From contig NZ_VIFV01000007.1 of NCBI RefSeq assembly GCF_007004625.1, positions 92,711-156,710 on the forward strand: a DNA stretch of 64,000 nucleotides, read 5' to 3'. The translations under genes and the position numbers were made by a program. The notes under the pieces are model-generated. The model was not told the origin of the DNA, ran no database searches, and saw nothing but the letters and a program-made list of their open reading frames with translations. Shown piece by piece: positions 34,694 through 44,211 of this stretch (within the stretch, counting starts at the first letter, position 1; every line of letters starts with the position of its first letter). The DNA is from Planococcus salinarum (GTDB taxonomy: Bacteria; Bacillota; Bacilli; Bacillales_A; Planococcaceae).

Positions 34694-34899
34694 GTAATCC
34701 CCCTATTTAATACTTCAAGACAATTTCTCTTAAATCATTTATTCGTCAACTATTCCGCCACGTGAGTTTGAGTATAGTTCCTGAGAAACTCTTCATCCAG
34801 TTTATCACAGCTATATACAGAAAATACTTTTAATTTTTTATTGGTGCAACCATTAAGAATGCCTACCCTTCACGGATTCTCAGGTTCTTCATGTGCCTT

Positions 34900-35562
34900 T
34901 TACGCCTGAAGCGTCTCATCCAATTTCCTGATCTCAGATCGGGACATCAAATAGACATCGCCAAAAATGTCGATTTGGTCTCCCTTTACACGCAGCGCGC
35001 AATCCTTGTTCGACGCGTAAATATCCATTTCCTCCGATAAGAGAGCCAGTTCGTCCTGAACCCGCGCCATGTTATTCTCCAGGTCAAAGTGGGACAGGAC
35101 CGAAAAATTATGAAGGCCAATGCCCTCGCAGACAGTACTTTCCTCAACATCGTATCCAAAGTTTCTGGAGGCCAGCCATTTCGCCGACATATTAATCGCA
35201 CCAGCGCTGGCTCCCATCACAACGGCCGGGCTCCTTTTAATCCCTTCACCCAGTTCGTATTCCTTCAAAAAGGCATTCTGTTCCAGCGTATCTCCACCCA
35301 GCAGGAATATGACGGAAGCATTGTGAAGCAACCTATGGGCACCCTCCTTCTGCATCCTGTAATCGATCACATGAACTTCTTTAAATGTAATGCCAGCTTC
35401 ATGGAGCCACGAAAGTTCCGCAGCCCCCTCCTCTTCTTCACCCCTTGGATTCGCACTGATCATCACAAGCGATGCTCTATCCGTTATATCTTCCTGTATG
35501 GCCCTTCCCAATTGTTCCGGGAAGAAATTGCTGAACCAGCCTAAATAATAATAAGTTTTCAT
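34900..35562 (-). CDS. Peptidase S51 / type 1 glutamine amidotransferase-like protein
   Basis: A 220-aa protein of the S51 (dipeptidase E/cyanophycinase-like) fold. The nucleophile elbow VVMGASAGAINMS (Ser near residue 119) and IFLLGGDTLEQ near 88 are clear. VLSHFDLENN supplies the probable His. The similar Bacillus proteins are of unknown substrate. CGGAGGTACAT precedes the ATG. Single gene. Confidence 0.85.
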   Translation of the reverse strand: MKTYYYLGWFSNFFPEQLGRAIQEDITDRASLVMISANPRGEEEEGAAELSWLHEAGITFKEVHVIDYRMQKEGAHRLLHNASVIFLLGGDTLEQNAFLKEYELGEGIKRSPAVVMGASAGAINMSAKWLASRNFGYDVEESTVCEGIGLHNFSVLSHFDLENNMARVQDELALLSEEMDIYASNKDCALRVKGDQIDIFGDVYLMSRSEIRKLDETLQA

Positions 35563-35774
35563 ATGTACCTCCGCATCAGACTATAAATAACGTTCCACTG
35601 TAAAAAAGATTCTACATAGAGGGAGAATATTCCTTTTAACGCCGGAAATCCACTAAACTCCAACGGAGCTTGAGCTTCCCCTCGTGACGGGTGCCTCTGC
35701 ATTTGCCGCTCTTGCATAAATAATGGCTCAGTGGCACAATTATAGAATGAATGGCAACGAAAGGAGCAGAATCG

Positions 35775-36152
35775 ATGGCTCGGCGTTCACGTCCCATACC
35801 AAAAAATCAGCTGCTCTACACGCAGCAGCATCTTGCAAACGAACGCACGTATCTTGCGTGGATCCGGACGGGCATTTCCATTGTCGGTGTCGGCTTCCTG
35901 GCGACCAGCCTCCACTTCACCATGGGGATCATCCGCAACCAGTTTGTCGATATCTTCACCATCACCCTGGGGATTTTCTCTTGTATTTTCGGGCTGACCA
36001 TCATCTTTTCCGCCACCCAGAACTACAAGAAAAAAAGGCAACAGATCATCAATGAAACCTTTTATCCGTCAAACTTGCACATATCCTTAATTTCTTCCAT
36101 GCTCGCCATCATGATCATCATGGTAATCATCTACTTTTTCATGATCATGTAG
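35775..36152 (+). CDS. YidH-family DUF202 membrane protein
   Basis: A 125-aa protein with three membrane helices and the DUF202 signature LANERTYLAWIRTGISIVGVG near residue 20, followed by FTITLGIFSCIFGLTIIFS and a C-terminal IISSMLAIMIIMVIIYFFMI-type helix. ATG 35775 follows AAAGGAG by 8 bases. An in-frame start at 35751 precedes that site. Function unknown in the family. Single gene. Confidence 0.88.
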   Translation: MARRSRPIPKNQLLYTQQHLANERTYLAWIRTGISIVGVGFLATSLHFTMGIIRNQFVDIFTITLGIFSCIFGLTIIFSATQNYKKKRQQIINETFYPSNLHISLISSMLAIMIIMVIIYFFMIM

Positions 36153-36193
36153 CGGCAGAGACCGCTCGTCTTTTTCAATAGCAACGCAAAAAA

Positions 36194-36221
36194 AATCAGC
36201 TCCCGGCCGGGAGCTGATTTT
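36194..36221. terminator. Terminator between the DUF202 gene and tRNA-Leu
   Basis: A perfect 12-13 bp stem AATCAGCTCCCG with its complement, T-rich on both strands. It can end both converging transcripts. Confidence 0.85.
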
Positions 36222-36236
36222 CTTCTTTACCATTGA

Positions 36237-36320
36237 TGCGGATGAAGGGACTCGAACCCCCACGGTGTTGCCACCACTAGACCCTGAATCTAGCGCGTCT
36301 GCCAATTCCGCCACATCCGC
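36237..36320 (-). tRNA. tRNA-Leu (anticodon CAG)
   Basis: An 84-nt tRNA with a 7-bp acceptor stem (GCGGATG/CATCCGC), discriminator A, a D-arm (GGCGGAATTGGCAGACGC), an anticodon loop TTCAGGG between CTAGA and TCTAG, the long class II variable arm (TGGTGGCAACACCG) and the T-arm GGTTCGAGTCC. CCA is not encoded. It stands alone, not in a tRNA cluster. Confidence 0.97.
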
Positions 36321-36503
36321 AAGGTCGTTATGCTGAAGACTGTGAACAATAAATATTTTGCCTTTGATGAGACAAAAAGTCAACTGGAATGTTTTTGAAT
36401 GAATCGACCGATTTTCTAATTTTAAATTTTCGTAGAGCCCGGGGAGCGATGGGTGATATACTCGAGAGTGGAAATACGACATAAAGGAGAAGTTGATCCA
36501 AAG

Positions 36504-37553
36504 ATGATGCGATCCTTCCAATTCAACGGCAGCAGAATCCTGAAAACAGGACTGGCCATATTTATAACCGCCACGATCTGTGTATGGCTGAACTGGCCGC
36601 CGGTATTCGCGGTCATCACGGCTATTGTGACGATTGAGCCCACGGTCAGCGACTCGATCAAAAAGGGACTTGTCCGGTTCCCGGCTTCTGCCATCGGTTC
36701 TGCATTTGCTGTGTTCTTTATCACGCTATTCGAGAATGCCCCGATCACCTATACACTCGCTGCCGTCGCCACGATTCTGGTCTGTTACCGGCTTAATCTG
36801 CATGCCGGTCTGCTCGTGGCCACTTTGACAGCCGTCGCGATGGTCGAAGTCATCCACGATCATTTCCTGATCGCGTTCTTCATACGGCTGGGGACGACGA
36901 CGATCGGCCTGCTCGTGTCCATCGCTGTCAACATGCTCGTTTTCCCGCCCAACTATCAGAGAGACATTCTGAAAAGCATCCAAAGCATCAGTGAACGTGC
37001 CGGAACGATGCTGGAACACACATTCCACACGATCCTGTTTGACGGCGATGCGAACCTTCAGGAAGACCGGGATCTTGTGAAGCGGTTGACGACGGAAGTC
37101 AGGAAGACAGAGAAATTGATCCATTTCCAACGGGATGAATTCAGTTTGTACCCCTGGGTCCGCGACCGGGAAACCGGGCTTCGCATGGCGGAACGGCAAT
37201 TGCAGTTCTTACATAACCTCGAGTTCCATCTGGATGCGCTGCTCCGCATCCCGTTCCAGAGCATCAAGTGGTCACCGGCCGAGCGCAATATCATCATGCA
37301 GGCCGTCACGGAACTGGCCCACGACCTGCAGAATTCCGTTGAATACGACCATGAAACCCATCAGCACCAGTTAAAGATCATCACCGACTTCTTCTGGGAA
37401 GACAGCAAAGTCGTATCGACCAGCGACGCCCTGCACCCTACCCTGTTCCCGCCGGAGTTCAGGATTCTGTACGAGCTCATCACCATTTATGATTTGGTCG
37501 ATAAGTTTTTCGATCCGAATAGTGTGAAGGCGGCGCGGGAGGCAGAGATGTGA
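36504..37553 (+). CDS. Aromatic acid exporter / FUSC family membrane protein
   Basis: A 349-aa protein of the ArAE/FUSC exporter family. The N-terminal half has about six membrane helices (TGLAIFITATICVWLNWPPVFAV, with TIEPTVSDSIKKGL, the family hallmark). The cytoplasmic C-terminal half is mostly helical (RLTTEVRKTEKLIHFQRDEF...). AAAGGAG lies 14 bases before ATG 36504. An in-frame GTG at 36453 is possible. Presumed exporter of aromatic acids or similar amphiphiles. Single gene, ended by a strong terminator. Confidence 0.82.
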   Translation: MMRSFQFNGSRILKTGLAIFITATICVWLNWPPVFAVITAIVTIEPTVSDSIKKGLVRFPASAIGSAFAVFFITLFENAPITYTLAAVATILVCYRLNLHAGLLVATLTAVAMVEVIHDHFLIAFFIRLGTTTIGLLVSIAVNMLVFPPNYQRDILKSIQSISERAGTMLEHTFHTILFDGDANLQEDRDLVKRLTTEVRKTEKLIHFQRDEFSLYPWVRDRETGLRMAERQLQFLHNLEFHLDALLRIPFQSIKWSPAERNIIMQAVTELAHDLQNSVEYDHETHQHQLKIITDFFWEDSKVVSTSDALHPTLFPPEFRILYELITIYDLVDKFFDPNSVKAAREAEM

Positions 37554-37563
37554 AAACATTAAG

Positions 37564-37609
37564 AAAACGGCCGTGGCGGAAACAGTATTGTTTCCGCCAC
37601 GGCCGTTTA
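37564..37609. terminator. Strong bidirectional terminator
   Basis: A perfect 20-bp stem beginning AAACGGCCGTGGCGGAAACA, serving the convergent exporter and glutamate symporter genes. Confidence 0.9.
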
Positions 37610-37678
37610 ATAGTTCCCGATCGGCTAAAACAATCTGGAGCGGAATGAGCAAATTATTGAGTAAAGATGGGAGGGAAT

Positions 37679-39088
37679 TTATTTTTTCCCAAAATAAAAT
37701 ATGCCGATTCCAATCCATACCAGCATAAGAGCTGAACAAAAGATCAAGACAGGTACGATCCCGAATTGCGAGATGAGGGGCAGTGAAGCTGCAGTGAATA
37801 ATCCCCCTCCCACAACGGGTTCAAACATCAACTGTTTGTAACCGAATGCTTCCAATGCTTTGGATTTGTCTTTCGAATCCGCAATCCGGATGAGCATCAA
37901 CCCTGCGGCAGTCATTCCCATGGACTGTCCGTAATCCCCAATTCCGCGCTCGAACCAGTAGTCGGGAATCATGCGGGGTGCCAGAAAGACAAATGCTACG
38001 GTATTCCAGGCAATTCCTGTTGCAGCCAACAGTAAAAATGGAGTCAGATTGTTACCGATTACCGTTAAAGATAAAGTGGCCAATGCACTGACAATCAGGA
38101 AATCCAAAGCAAATCCTTGAATGCGCAACACCATTCCCCGGTTGACGAGTTTGTACTTATCATACTTATCCAAAAGGAGTTGGAGCAGGACACCGCCGAT
38201 CATCGCTAAGGGAAACAAAGGTAAATAGGCCATAATCTCGGTTTCTGTCCATGCTCCCCAAGTGACCGATTCTAAATAGATAAGCCCTTCCAGCAGAACC
38301 TTGCCGATCAGAATGGCTACTCCCACTACTGCGACATGCAAGGCCAGAGGTTCAATCGACTCAGGTTCTGTCGTCATTTCACCTGCAGCCGGACGCTCTT
38401 CGGGTTCTGTAATGCCTCGAAGTTTATTTTCCGGAAGGTCATTCGGGTTATCCAAGACCTTCGCTTTGTCCTTTTTCACGCCCCAATTGATTAAGATGAT
38501 TCCAAATACAACTCCTGAAACCACCCCTACAGTAGCTAATCCGATGGCCAGGTCAGCGCCTTCGCTGAACCCCAACTCCTGAAAAGTGCCCGCCAAACCC
38601 GCACTTGTTCCGTGTCCGCCTTCAAATCCAATTTCGATTAATGCTCCGGCCATCGGATTCATGCCGAAAAAAGGAGCTAATACCAGGAGCGCCAAAAGAA
38701 GGCCAAAGACATATTGTCCCCAAGCTGCTGTTTGGCCAAAGGAAACCTGGGGACCGGCCAACAGCCAAATCTCTTTTATGTTGGGAATCTTTTTTCCTAA
38801 AAACAGACTCGCAAAAATAACACTGATCAGCAAACCCGGAAAAGCAGACCAGGATTCGAGCACCCTCTCGGGAAAAAGTCCATTTGAAACAGGAGTCGAT
38901 CCGTTGGTGAAGAGACTCACTACGGCCCCTAATACTTCAGGGCCCAGAAATAAGCCGATAAACCCGGCGATAATTGAACTTGGCAGGAAATATTTTTGAA
39001 AAACAGAAAAACTTACACGAATCCATTTCCCTATCAACAGTAAAATACCGATCAGTAATATGCTGAACCCTACCATCTCTGGCGACAT
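37679..39088 (-). CDS. Sodium/glutamate symporter family protein (ESS/GltS type)
   Basis: A 469-aa carrier with 10-12 membrane segments of the glutamate:Na+ symporter family. Recognisable are FLPSSIIAGFIGLFLGPEVLG near residue 37, GFEGGHGTSAGLAGTF near 155 (the re-entrant-loop signature) and IGDYGQSMGMTAAGLMLIR near 400, which is the inverted repeat's counterpart. AGGAGG sits 8 bases before ATG 39088. A GTG 3 bases earlier is less well spaced. Single gene; glutamate as substrate is from the family. Confidence 0.88.
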   Translation of the reverse strand: MSPEMVGFSILLIGILLLIGKWIRVSFSVFQKYFLPSSIIAGFIGLFLGPEVLGAVVSLFTNGSTPVSNGLFPERVLESWSAFPGLLISVIFASLFLGKKIPNIKEIWLLAGPQVSFGQTAAWGQYVFGLLLALLVLAPFFGMNPMAGALIEIGFEGGHGTSAGLAGTFQELGFSEGADLAIGLATVGVVSGVVFGIILINWGVKKDKAKVLDNPNDLPENKLRGITEPEERPAAGEMTTEPESIEPLALHVAVVGVAILIGKVLLEGLIYLESVTWGAWTETEIMAYLPLFPLAMIGGVLLQLLLDKYDKYKLVNRGMVLRIQGFALDFLIVSALATLSLTVIGNNLTPFLLLAATGIAWNTVAFVFLAPRMIPDYWFERGIGDYGQSMGMTAAGLMLIRIADSKDKSKALEAFGYKQLMFEPVVGGGLFTAASLPLISQFGIVPVLIFCSALMLVWIGIGIFYFGKK

Positions 39089-39500
39089 CACATAACCCTC
39101 CTAAACAAGCAACCTTTGACCTGTATATCGTATTTTAAATTTATAAACCTCTTCCCTATGTTTTAGGAGGAAAAACATTAAATTACCAGCTATTGTGAAG
39201 TATAAATTATAGTGTATTACCCACCATGAATTGTGTATTATCGGAAACCACAAACAGCACAGCTTTTTCTTCATCCACATGAAAACACCTGAAGAATCCG
39301 TCCCCTTATTGAATCCAACTGGTTCTTCATATATTTTTTTGTATAATCGGAATAAGGGTTGTCACAGGGTGGCGGCTCCTTATGGTTTCTCTCATGTTTC
39401 GAAGGGTATTAGCATAGAGAAGAGGAGAGTTACTTCTCTTCACGGCAAACGGAATGAGCCGCTAGACATCAGTACAATATATGAAGGAAGTGAACCACCC

Positions 39501-40412
39501 ATGACTTATCTCTTATTATTAGTAGGATTCGCTCTTTTGATCAAAGGAGCTGATTATTTTGTTGAAGGTGCTTCAAAAATAGCGCAAAGCTTGAGGGTTT
39601 CCCCCTTATTGATCGGCTTGACGATTGTCGCTTTCGGTACAAGTGCACCGGAAGCGTCGGTCAGTTTTATCGCCGCTTTCGAAGGAAACAGCGCTGTAGC
39701 TGTCGGAAATGTAGTCGGCAGTAACATCTTTAATATCACGTTCATCTTAGGGGTGACCGCCCTGGTTTTCCCGTTGCTGGTTCAGAGCGAAACCATACGG
39801 AAAGAAATTCCCTTCGCCTTGCTGGGCTCCGTTGCATTGCTGCTGCTGATCAGCGATATCCAACTCGGATCCGGAGACAGCAACCTCATCACAAGAACGG
39901 AAGGCATTATGCTGCTCCTGTTCTTTGCGATTTTCCTTTACTATATCTTTGAAGTCGCAAGGAAAGATCGGCTGAACATCGAAGCGACTCCCCCTGATAT
40001 CGAGAACGTCTCCAAGATGAAAAATTCGCTCCTGACAATCGGAGGACTTGCTGCCATCGTATTCGGTGGTAACCTCGTTGTAGAAAACAGCATTCAGATC
40101 GCCCTTTCCCTTGGAATGAGTGAGACCTTGGTCGGTTTGACAATAGTTGCTGTGGGAACTTCACTTCCCGAGCTCGTCACCTCCATAACCGCGGCTTTGA
40201 AGAAACAGGTCGAGATTGCTTTAGGAAATATTATCGTACGTTGTTTATATTATTTTAAGGAACTAACGAATAGAAATAAAGTTGATATGAAAACAGAAAA
40301 TGCCCGCATTCCTTGTCACATAACAGGAAATGCGGGCATTTTAGTTTCCGTCCCATTACTATCGTTCAGAATTGTTTCTTTCGCTGAGAGAAAATTTGTA
40401 GAACGCAGTTAA
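39501..40412 (+). CDS. Na+/Ca2+ antiporter (CaCA family), C-terminally truncated
   Basis: A YrbG-like K+-independent cation antiporter. Both alpha repeats are visible: LTIVAFGTSAPEASVSFIAAFEGN with AVAVGNVVGSNIFNI, and LTIVAVGTSLPELVTSITAA followed by EIALGNI. The second repeat should continue with a VGSNIFN segment plus two helices. Instead it breaks after ALGNII into an unrelated tail (VRCLYYFKELTNRN...) that runs through a terminator hairpin and meets the neighbouring amidase stop. About 60-70 residues are lost, so function is doubtful. ATG 39501 follows AAGGAAGTG. The frame open to 39231 is non-coding leader. Confidence 0.8.
   Translation: MTYLLLLVGFALLIKGADYFVEGASKIAQSLRVSPLLIGLTIVAFGTSAPEASVSFIAAFEGNSAVAVGNVVGSNIFNITFILGVTALVFPLLVQSETIRKEIPFALLGSVALLLLISDIQLGSGDSNLITRTEGIMLLLFFAIFLYYIFEVARKDRLNIEATPPDIENVSKMKNSLLTIGGLAAIVFGGNLVVENSIQIALSLGMSETLVGLTIVAVGTSLPELVTSITAALKKQVEIALGNIIVRCLYYFKELTNRNKVDMKTENARIPCHITGNAGILVSVPLLSFRIVSFAERKFVERS
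40297..40343 (-). terminator. Terminator after the acetamidase gene
   Basis: A near-perfect 15-bp stem (AAATGCCCGCATTCC) with T-runs. It lies inside the spurious tail of the truncated antiporter frame. Confidence 0.85.
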
Positions 40413-41311
40413 TATCGCTGTTCCGAATAAACAGACTCAGGAAGCAACGATTTGGGAACTGCTACTCTCACGGTGACAAGCTCATTGACAATCTGACTGA
40501 ATTTCAGATCACATACTGCACTCAATACACGGTAGCTGTCCTCAAACGAAAAATCCAGCCAGCTTGCCAACTGGTTTGTTGTCTGAAGCAGGGCCGTATG
40601 AATGGCCTGTTCGTAAGTATCGGCGGAAGCGATGAAGTAGAAGAACTTCTCATCTTCAACCACCGGATTCTCTATAATGAAAGGAACTTTCGTAAACCGC
40701 ACCTTGATGACACCGCTTGTTTCAATGCCGGTTCCGCTCAATTCCCCGTCGCCCATGGCCGCATGCAAATCGCCAAAGGCAGCTAATGCCCCTTCGGTAA
40801 AAACAGGCAAGTATAATTTATTGCCGGCTTTAATGTCTTTTGTGTCCAGGTTGCCGCCGTGGGTCCCTGGGAGCGCCGTTGAAACTTCTCCTTCTTCCGG
40901 AGCAACACCGGCTACCCCGATCATCGGCTGCAGGGGAATCTTGATTGTTTCATTGAACTCCACATGGTCTTCGTAAATCGGCAGAATTTTTGTCGAAGAG
41001 TTGGAAACGGAATTCCCTAATGGCCCCAGACCCGGTGCAGCCATCATGATTCCGTAATCGCCCGTTTTAATGTCCAGTACTTCCACGCACAAGGTATCTC
41101 CCTTTTGCATGCCGTTGATGTAGATGGGGCCAGTCGCAGGATTCAACCGGCTCCTGTCAAAATCTTCGCGGTGAGTTTCCTCGGTTTTCACTTGGCCGTC
41201 ATAACAGTCATTTGTTTCGATCTCCACGACTTCACCCAATTCCGCAAAATAAGCGGGCTGGTTCTGACTCGAAAAATAAGTGATTGTTCGGTTGCTTGGA
41301 AAATGCTTCAT
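40409..41311 (-). CDS. Acetamidase/formamidase family protein
   Basis: A 300-aa amidase of the FmdA/AmdA family, hydrolysing short-chain amides to ammonia and the acid. Typical segments are NPATGPIYINGMQKGDTLCVEVLDI near residue 57, TALPGTHGGNLDTKDI near 145 and FGDLHAAMGDGELSGTGIE near 180. AAAGGATG lies about 9 bases before the ATG at 41311. It is convergent with the truncated antiporter. Substrate inferred from family only. Formamide would tie to formate metabolism in the window, but there is no direct link. Confidence 0.9.
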   Translation of the reverse strand: MKHFPSNRTITYFSSQNQPAYFAELGEVVEIETNDCYDGQVKTEETHREDFDRSRLNPATGPIYINGMQKGDTLCVEVLDIKTGDYGIMMAAPGLGPLGNSVSNSSTKILPIYEDHVEFNETIKIPLQPMIGVAGVAPEEGEVSTALPGTHGGNLDTKDIKAGNKLYLPVFTEGALAAFGDLHAAMGDGELSGTGIETSGVIKVRFTKVPFIIENPVVEDEKFFYFIASADTYEQAIHTALLQTTNQLASWLDFSFEDSYRVLSAVCDLKFSQIVNELVTVRVAVPKSLLPESVYSEQRY

Positions 41312-41350
41312 CAGTTATCATCCTTTTTAACGTTATTTCTAAGCGATTAA

Positions 41351-43627
41351 TTAAAACTCCCCCTTCACACCTTTCCTCAGCCACTTCGCCGTCAATGTGT
41401 CCGACTGGAGCATCCGTTCCGGTGTGCCTTCAAACAGGACTTCTCCGCCCCTTTTTCCGCCGCCTGGGCCCATTTCGATAACCCAGTCGCTCGCAGCGAT
41501 AAAGTTCAGATTGTGCTCGATGAGGATGACCGAATTGCCTTTGTCGACAAGCCCCTGGAAAACGTCCAGCAGGTGCGCGTTGTCTTTGGTGTGCAACCCT
41601 AACGACGGTTCATCCAACAAATAGATCTGCCCTTCTTTTTTCAGGTGGCTGGCCAGTTTGAGGCGCTGCACTTCGCCGCCGCTCAACGAACTGGTCGTCT
41701 GGCCGAGTGTCAGGTAGCCCAAGCCGACATCTTTTAAGGTATCCACTTTTTTAACGATTTTCGGCATTTTCAAATACTGATTGGTTTCGTCAATCGACAG
41801 TTCCAGAATCTCCACGATATTTTTTCCTAAGTGGCGATGCGACAGGGCTTCATCCGAATAGCGCGTCCCTCTGCAGGCTTCGCACGTGACGGTCACGGGA
41901 TCCGCAAAAGCCACATCCGGCGTGGTTACGCCTTTGCCTTCGCAGACCGGACAGGCTCCCGTCGAATTGAAGCTGAACAAGCCCACCGGCTGCCCCGTTT
42001 CTTTGGCCAGAATCGACCGGATGTCGTCCATGATCCCCATATAGGTTGCAAGTGTCGACCGGCTGGACGTTCCGATGCTGCCCTGGCTGACCGCAATGGT
42101 TTCCGGATAGTTGTCGGTAAATGCGCCGAACATCAACGAACTCTTGCCGGAACCCGAAACGCCGCATACCGACACCAGGGCGTTTTTCGGAATGTCCACA
42201 CTGACATTTTTCAAATTGTTGGCTGAAGCATTGTTGATCGAAAAACTGTCTTCTGCCTGTCGCGGGGTTTTATTGACGGTGACTTTATGAGCCAAATCGG
42301 TGATGGCGGACTCTTTCTGTAAGCCTGCCTGTGCGCCCTGGTAGACCACTTCGCCGCCGCTCACGCCAGCGCCGGGGCCCATTTCAATGATTTCATCCGC
42401 TGTTTTGATGACGGCCAAATTGTGTTCGATGACAACGACGGTATTGTAGTTGTCCCGCAAACTTTCCAGCATGTGCGTCAACATCTCGATTTCTTTCGGA
42501 TGCAGTCCCGCACTCGGTTCATCGAAAATATAGGTGATGTTGTTCAGGCTGCTGCCCAAGTGACGGGCGATTTTCACGCGCTGCGCTTCGCCGCCGGACA
42601 GCGTGCCCACTTTTCGTGCCAGACTCAAATAGCCCAAGCCAAGATCCACCAGCTGTTTGACATTCGGATAGGCTTGCTGCGCGATGGAAGTGCCGACCGG
42701 GTCTTCTATTTTTCCCAGTTCATCCAGCAGGTCCGTCATTTCCAGCCGGTCGTATTGGGCGATATTGAGCCCGTTGATTTTGCATTCCAGCACTTTCGGG
42801 TTCAATCCCGACCCTTCGCAGGTCGGGCACGGTGTATTTGTGGTCATCGCCAACACGTCATCCTGGGACGTTATTTTCAGTTTCGTGAGGTCCCGGTTAA
42901 TGTACAGGCGGATAAACCTGGGAAGGAGGCCGTTCCATTCGATGTCCCGTTTGCCTACTTTGTAATAATAAGTTCCAAATGCCCGCTCGCCTTCCGGCGG
43001 TCCGTAGACCAGAAGATTATACTTTTCTTCCGTGAAATCTTTGATGGGGAGATCGGGGTCGAACAATCCGCCGTCCACCATCCATCTGCCCTGCCAGCCG
43101 GGGGGTGCCAACGGCTTGAATCGCACTGCGGAGTCCCTCAGTGACTTCGTGTGATCGATGAGTTTGTTGATATCCGGCACCACGATTTCGCCGTATCCGC
43201 TGCATTCCGGGCAGTTGCCGAACGAACTTTCACTCGAAAACTCGGTGGCTGAGCCGATTGGCGGGCTGCCGATCCGTGAGAACAGCAGCCGGATTAACGG
43301 ATCAATGTCCATATACGTACCGGCCGTCGAGCGCGAATTGCCTCGAACCGGTTTCTGTTCCACGACGACCACGGGGCTCAAGTTCTGCATCAGGTCGGCG
43401 TGCGGCCGCTCGTACCTCGGCATCTGGTGCCGGATGTACAGCGGATAGTTCAGCGTCATCTGCCTTCTGCTTTCCGTCGCCAGCGTATCAAAGACGACGG
43501 AGCTTTTCCCTGAACCGGACAGGCCGGTAAACACATTGATCTTTTCTTTCGGGATATTCAAATCGATGTTCTTTAAATTATTCTCGCGGAGCCCGCGCAA
43601 AATGATTTCATCTCGTTTTTCGGTCAT
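41351..43627 (-). CDS. UvrA-like ABC ATPase (excinuclease A paralogue)
   Basis: A 758-aa tandem-ATPase protein related to UvrA but about 190 residues shorter, lacking the UvrB-binding insertion. Walker A motifs are GLSGSGKSSVVF near residue 33 and GVSGSGKSSLMF near 490. Signatures are LSGGEAQRVKIARHL and LSGGEVQRLKLASHL, with zinc-finger cysteines CPECSGYG, CPTCEGSG and CPVCEGKG/CEACRGTR. This is the UvrA-like class (UvrA2/DrrC), some members of which give drug tolerance. ATG 43627 follows AAAGGAG. Monocistronic. Confidence 0.9.
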   Translation of the reverse strand: MTEKRDEIILRGLRENNLKNIDLNIPKEKINVFTGLSGSGKSSVVFDTLATESRRQMTLNYPLYIRHQMPRYERPHADLMQNLSPVVVVEQKPVRGNSRSTAGTYMDIDPLIRLLFSRIGSPPIGSATEFSSESSFGNCPECSGYGEIVVPDINKLIDHTKSLRDSAVRFKPLAPPGWQGRWMVDGGLFDPDLPIKDFTEEKYNLLVYGPPEGERAFGTYYYKVGKRDIEWNGLLPRFIRLYINRDLTKLKITSQDDVLAMTTNTPCPTCEGSGLNPKVLECKINGLNIAQYDRLEMTDLLDELGKIEDPVGTSIAQQAYPNVKQLVDLGLGYLSLARKVGTLSGGEAQRVKIARHLGSSLNNITYIFDEPSAGLHPKEIEMLTHMLESLRDNYNTVVVIEHNLAVIKTADEIIEMGPGAGVSGGEVVYQGAQAGLQKESAITDLAHKVTVNKTPRQAEDSFSINNASANNLKNVSVDIPKNALVSVCGVSGSGKSSLMFGAFTDNYPETIAVSQGSIGTSSRSTLATYMGIMDDIRSILAKETGQPVGLFSFNSTGACPVCEGKGVTTPDVAFADPVTVTCEACRGTRYSDEALSHRHLGKNIVEILELSIDETNQYLKMPKIVKKVDTLKDVGLGYLTLGQTTSSLSGGEVQRLKLASHLKKEGQIYLLDEPSLGLHTKDNAHLLDVFQGLVDKGNSVILIEHNLNFIAASDWVIEMGPGGGKRGGEVLFEGTPERMLQSDTLTAKWLRKGVKGEF

Positions 43628-44211
43628 GTGTGCATTCTCCTTTTCCAATCAAGCCAGGGAACTACCCTACTATATAAGTTGAATGAATCAAATTATAGTG
43701 AACGATACTGCTCTCAGCGTTAAGAGGTTATAAAGTAAAATTCTTTATATAGTAAATGGGTTCCCTGTTTGGGGTAGGCTCACACAAAGGTGTATAAAAG
43801 GATCAATGAAAAAAATCCGCTCTCCATTTAAAGAGACGGATTTTTTATGCAGGTTTATCGTATATGTTGAATCATGTTTGTCACAGGGACGCGGTTTTTG
43901 AAGCCAATCTTCGAATGTCATTCTGATGGATATATCGTCCTCGAAACCATTTCCAGTTTCAAACTATTTAATTATAGTGGGGAGGCGATTTTATAAGTGG
44001 CCTAACCAAACATGGGGATCAACTCAGAATCAGTGCGCTTTGCAGCTCTAAAATTCACAATCAGGGAGGGGCCCCATTCACAAAAAATCCCTATAATTCA
44101 CCTTCAACTCTAAGAGTATTCTATGCTCGGTATAAGATATTCTTTAGTATTTAAATGAAACGAAAAATGCATCCGGGCTAATCAGCGCCGGAGGCATTTT
44201 CCATTAATTAT
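43628..44211. other. Intergenic region with a hairpin and dispersed tail element
   Basis: No gene seen. It contains a hairpin (AAAATCCG/CGGATTTT, 43811-43846) followed to about 43906 by a tail almost identical to 63487-63546, a GGGGAGGCGATTTTA motif at 43979, and the terminator of the permease gene at 44164-44200. Confidence 0.65.
44164..44200 (-). terminator. Terminator of the glycerate operon
   Basis: A stem with arms AATGC..CCGG and CCGG.GGCATT and T-runs, 12 bases after the permease stop codon on the minus strand. Confidence 0.75.

Noticed and set aside
39231..39500. 90-residue N-terminal extension of the Na+/Ca2+ antiporter
   Set aside because: The extension is not membrane-like, contains a copy of the dispersed TTGTCACAGGG motif, and a good ribosome site precedes ATG 39501.
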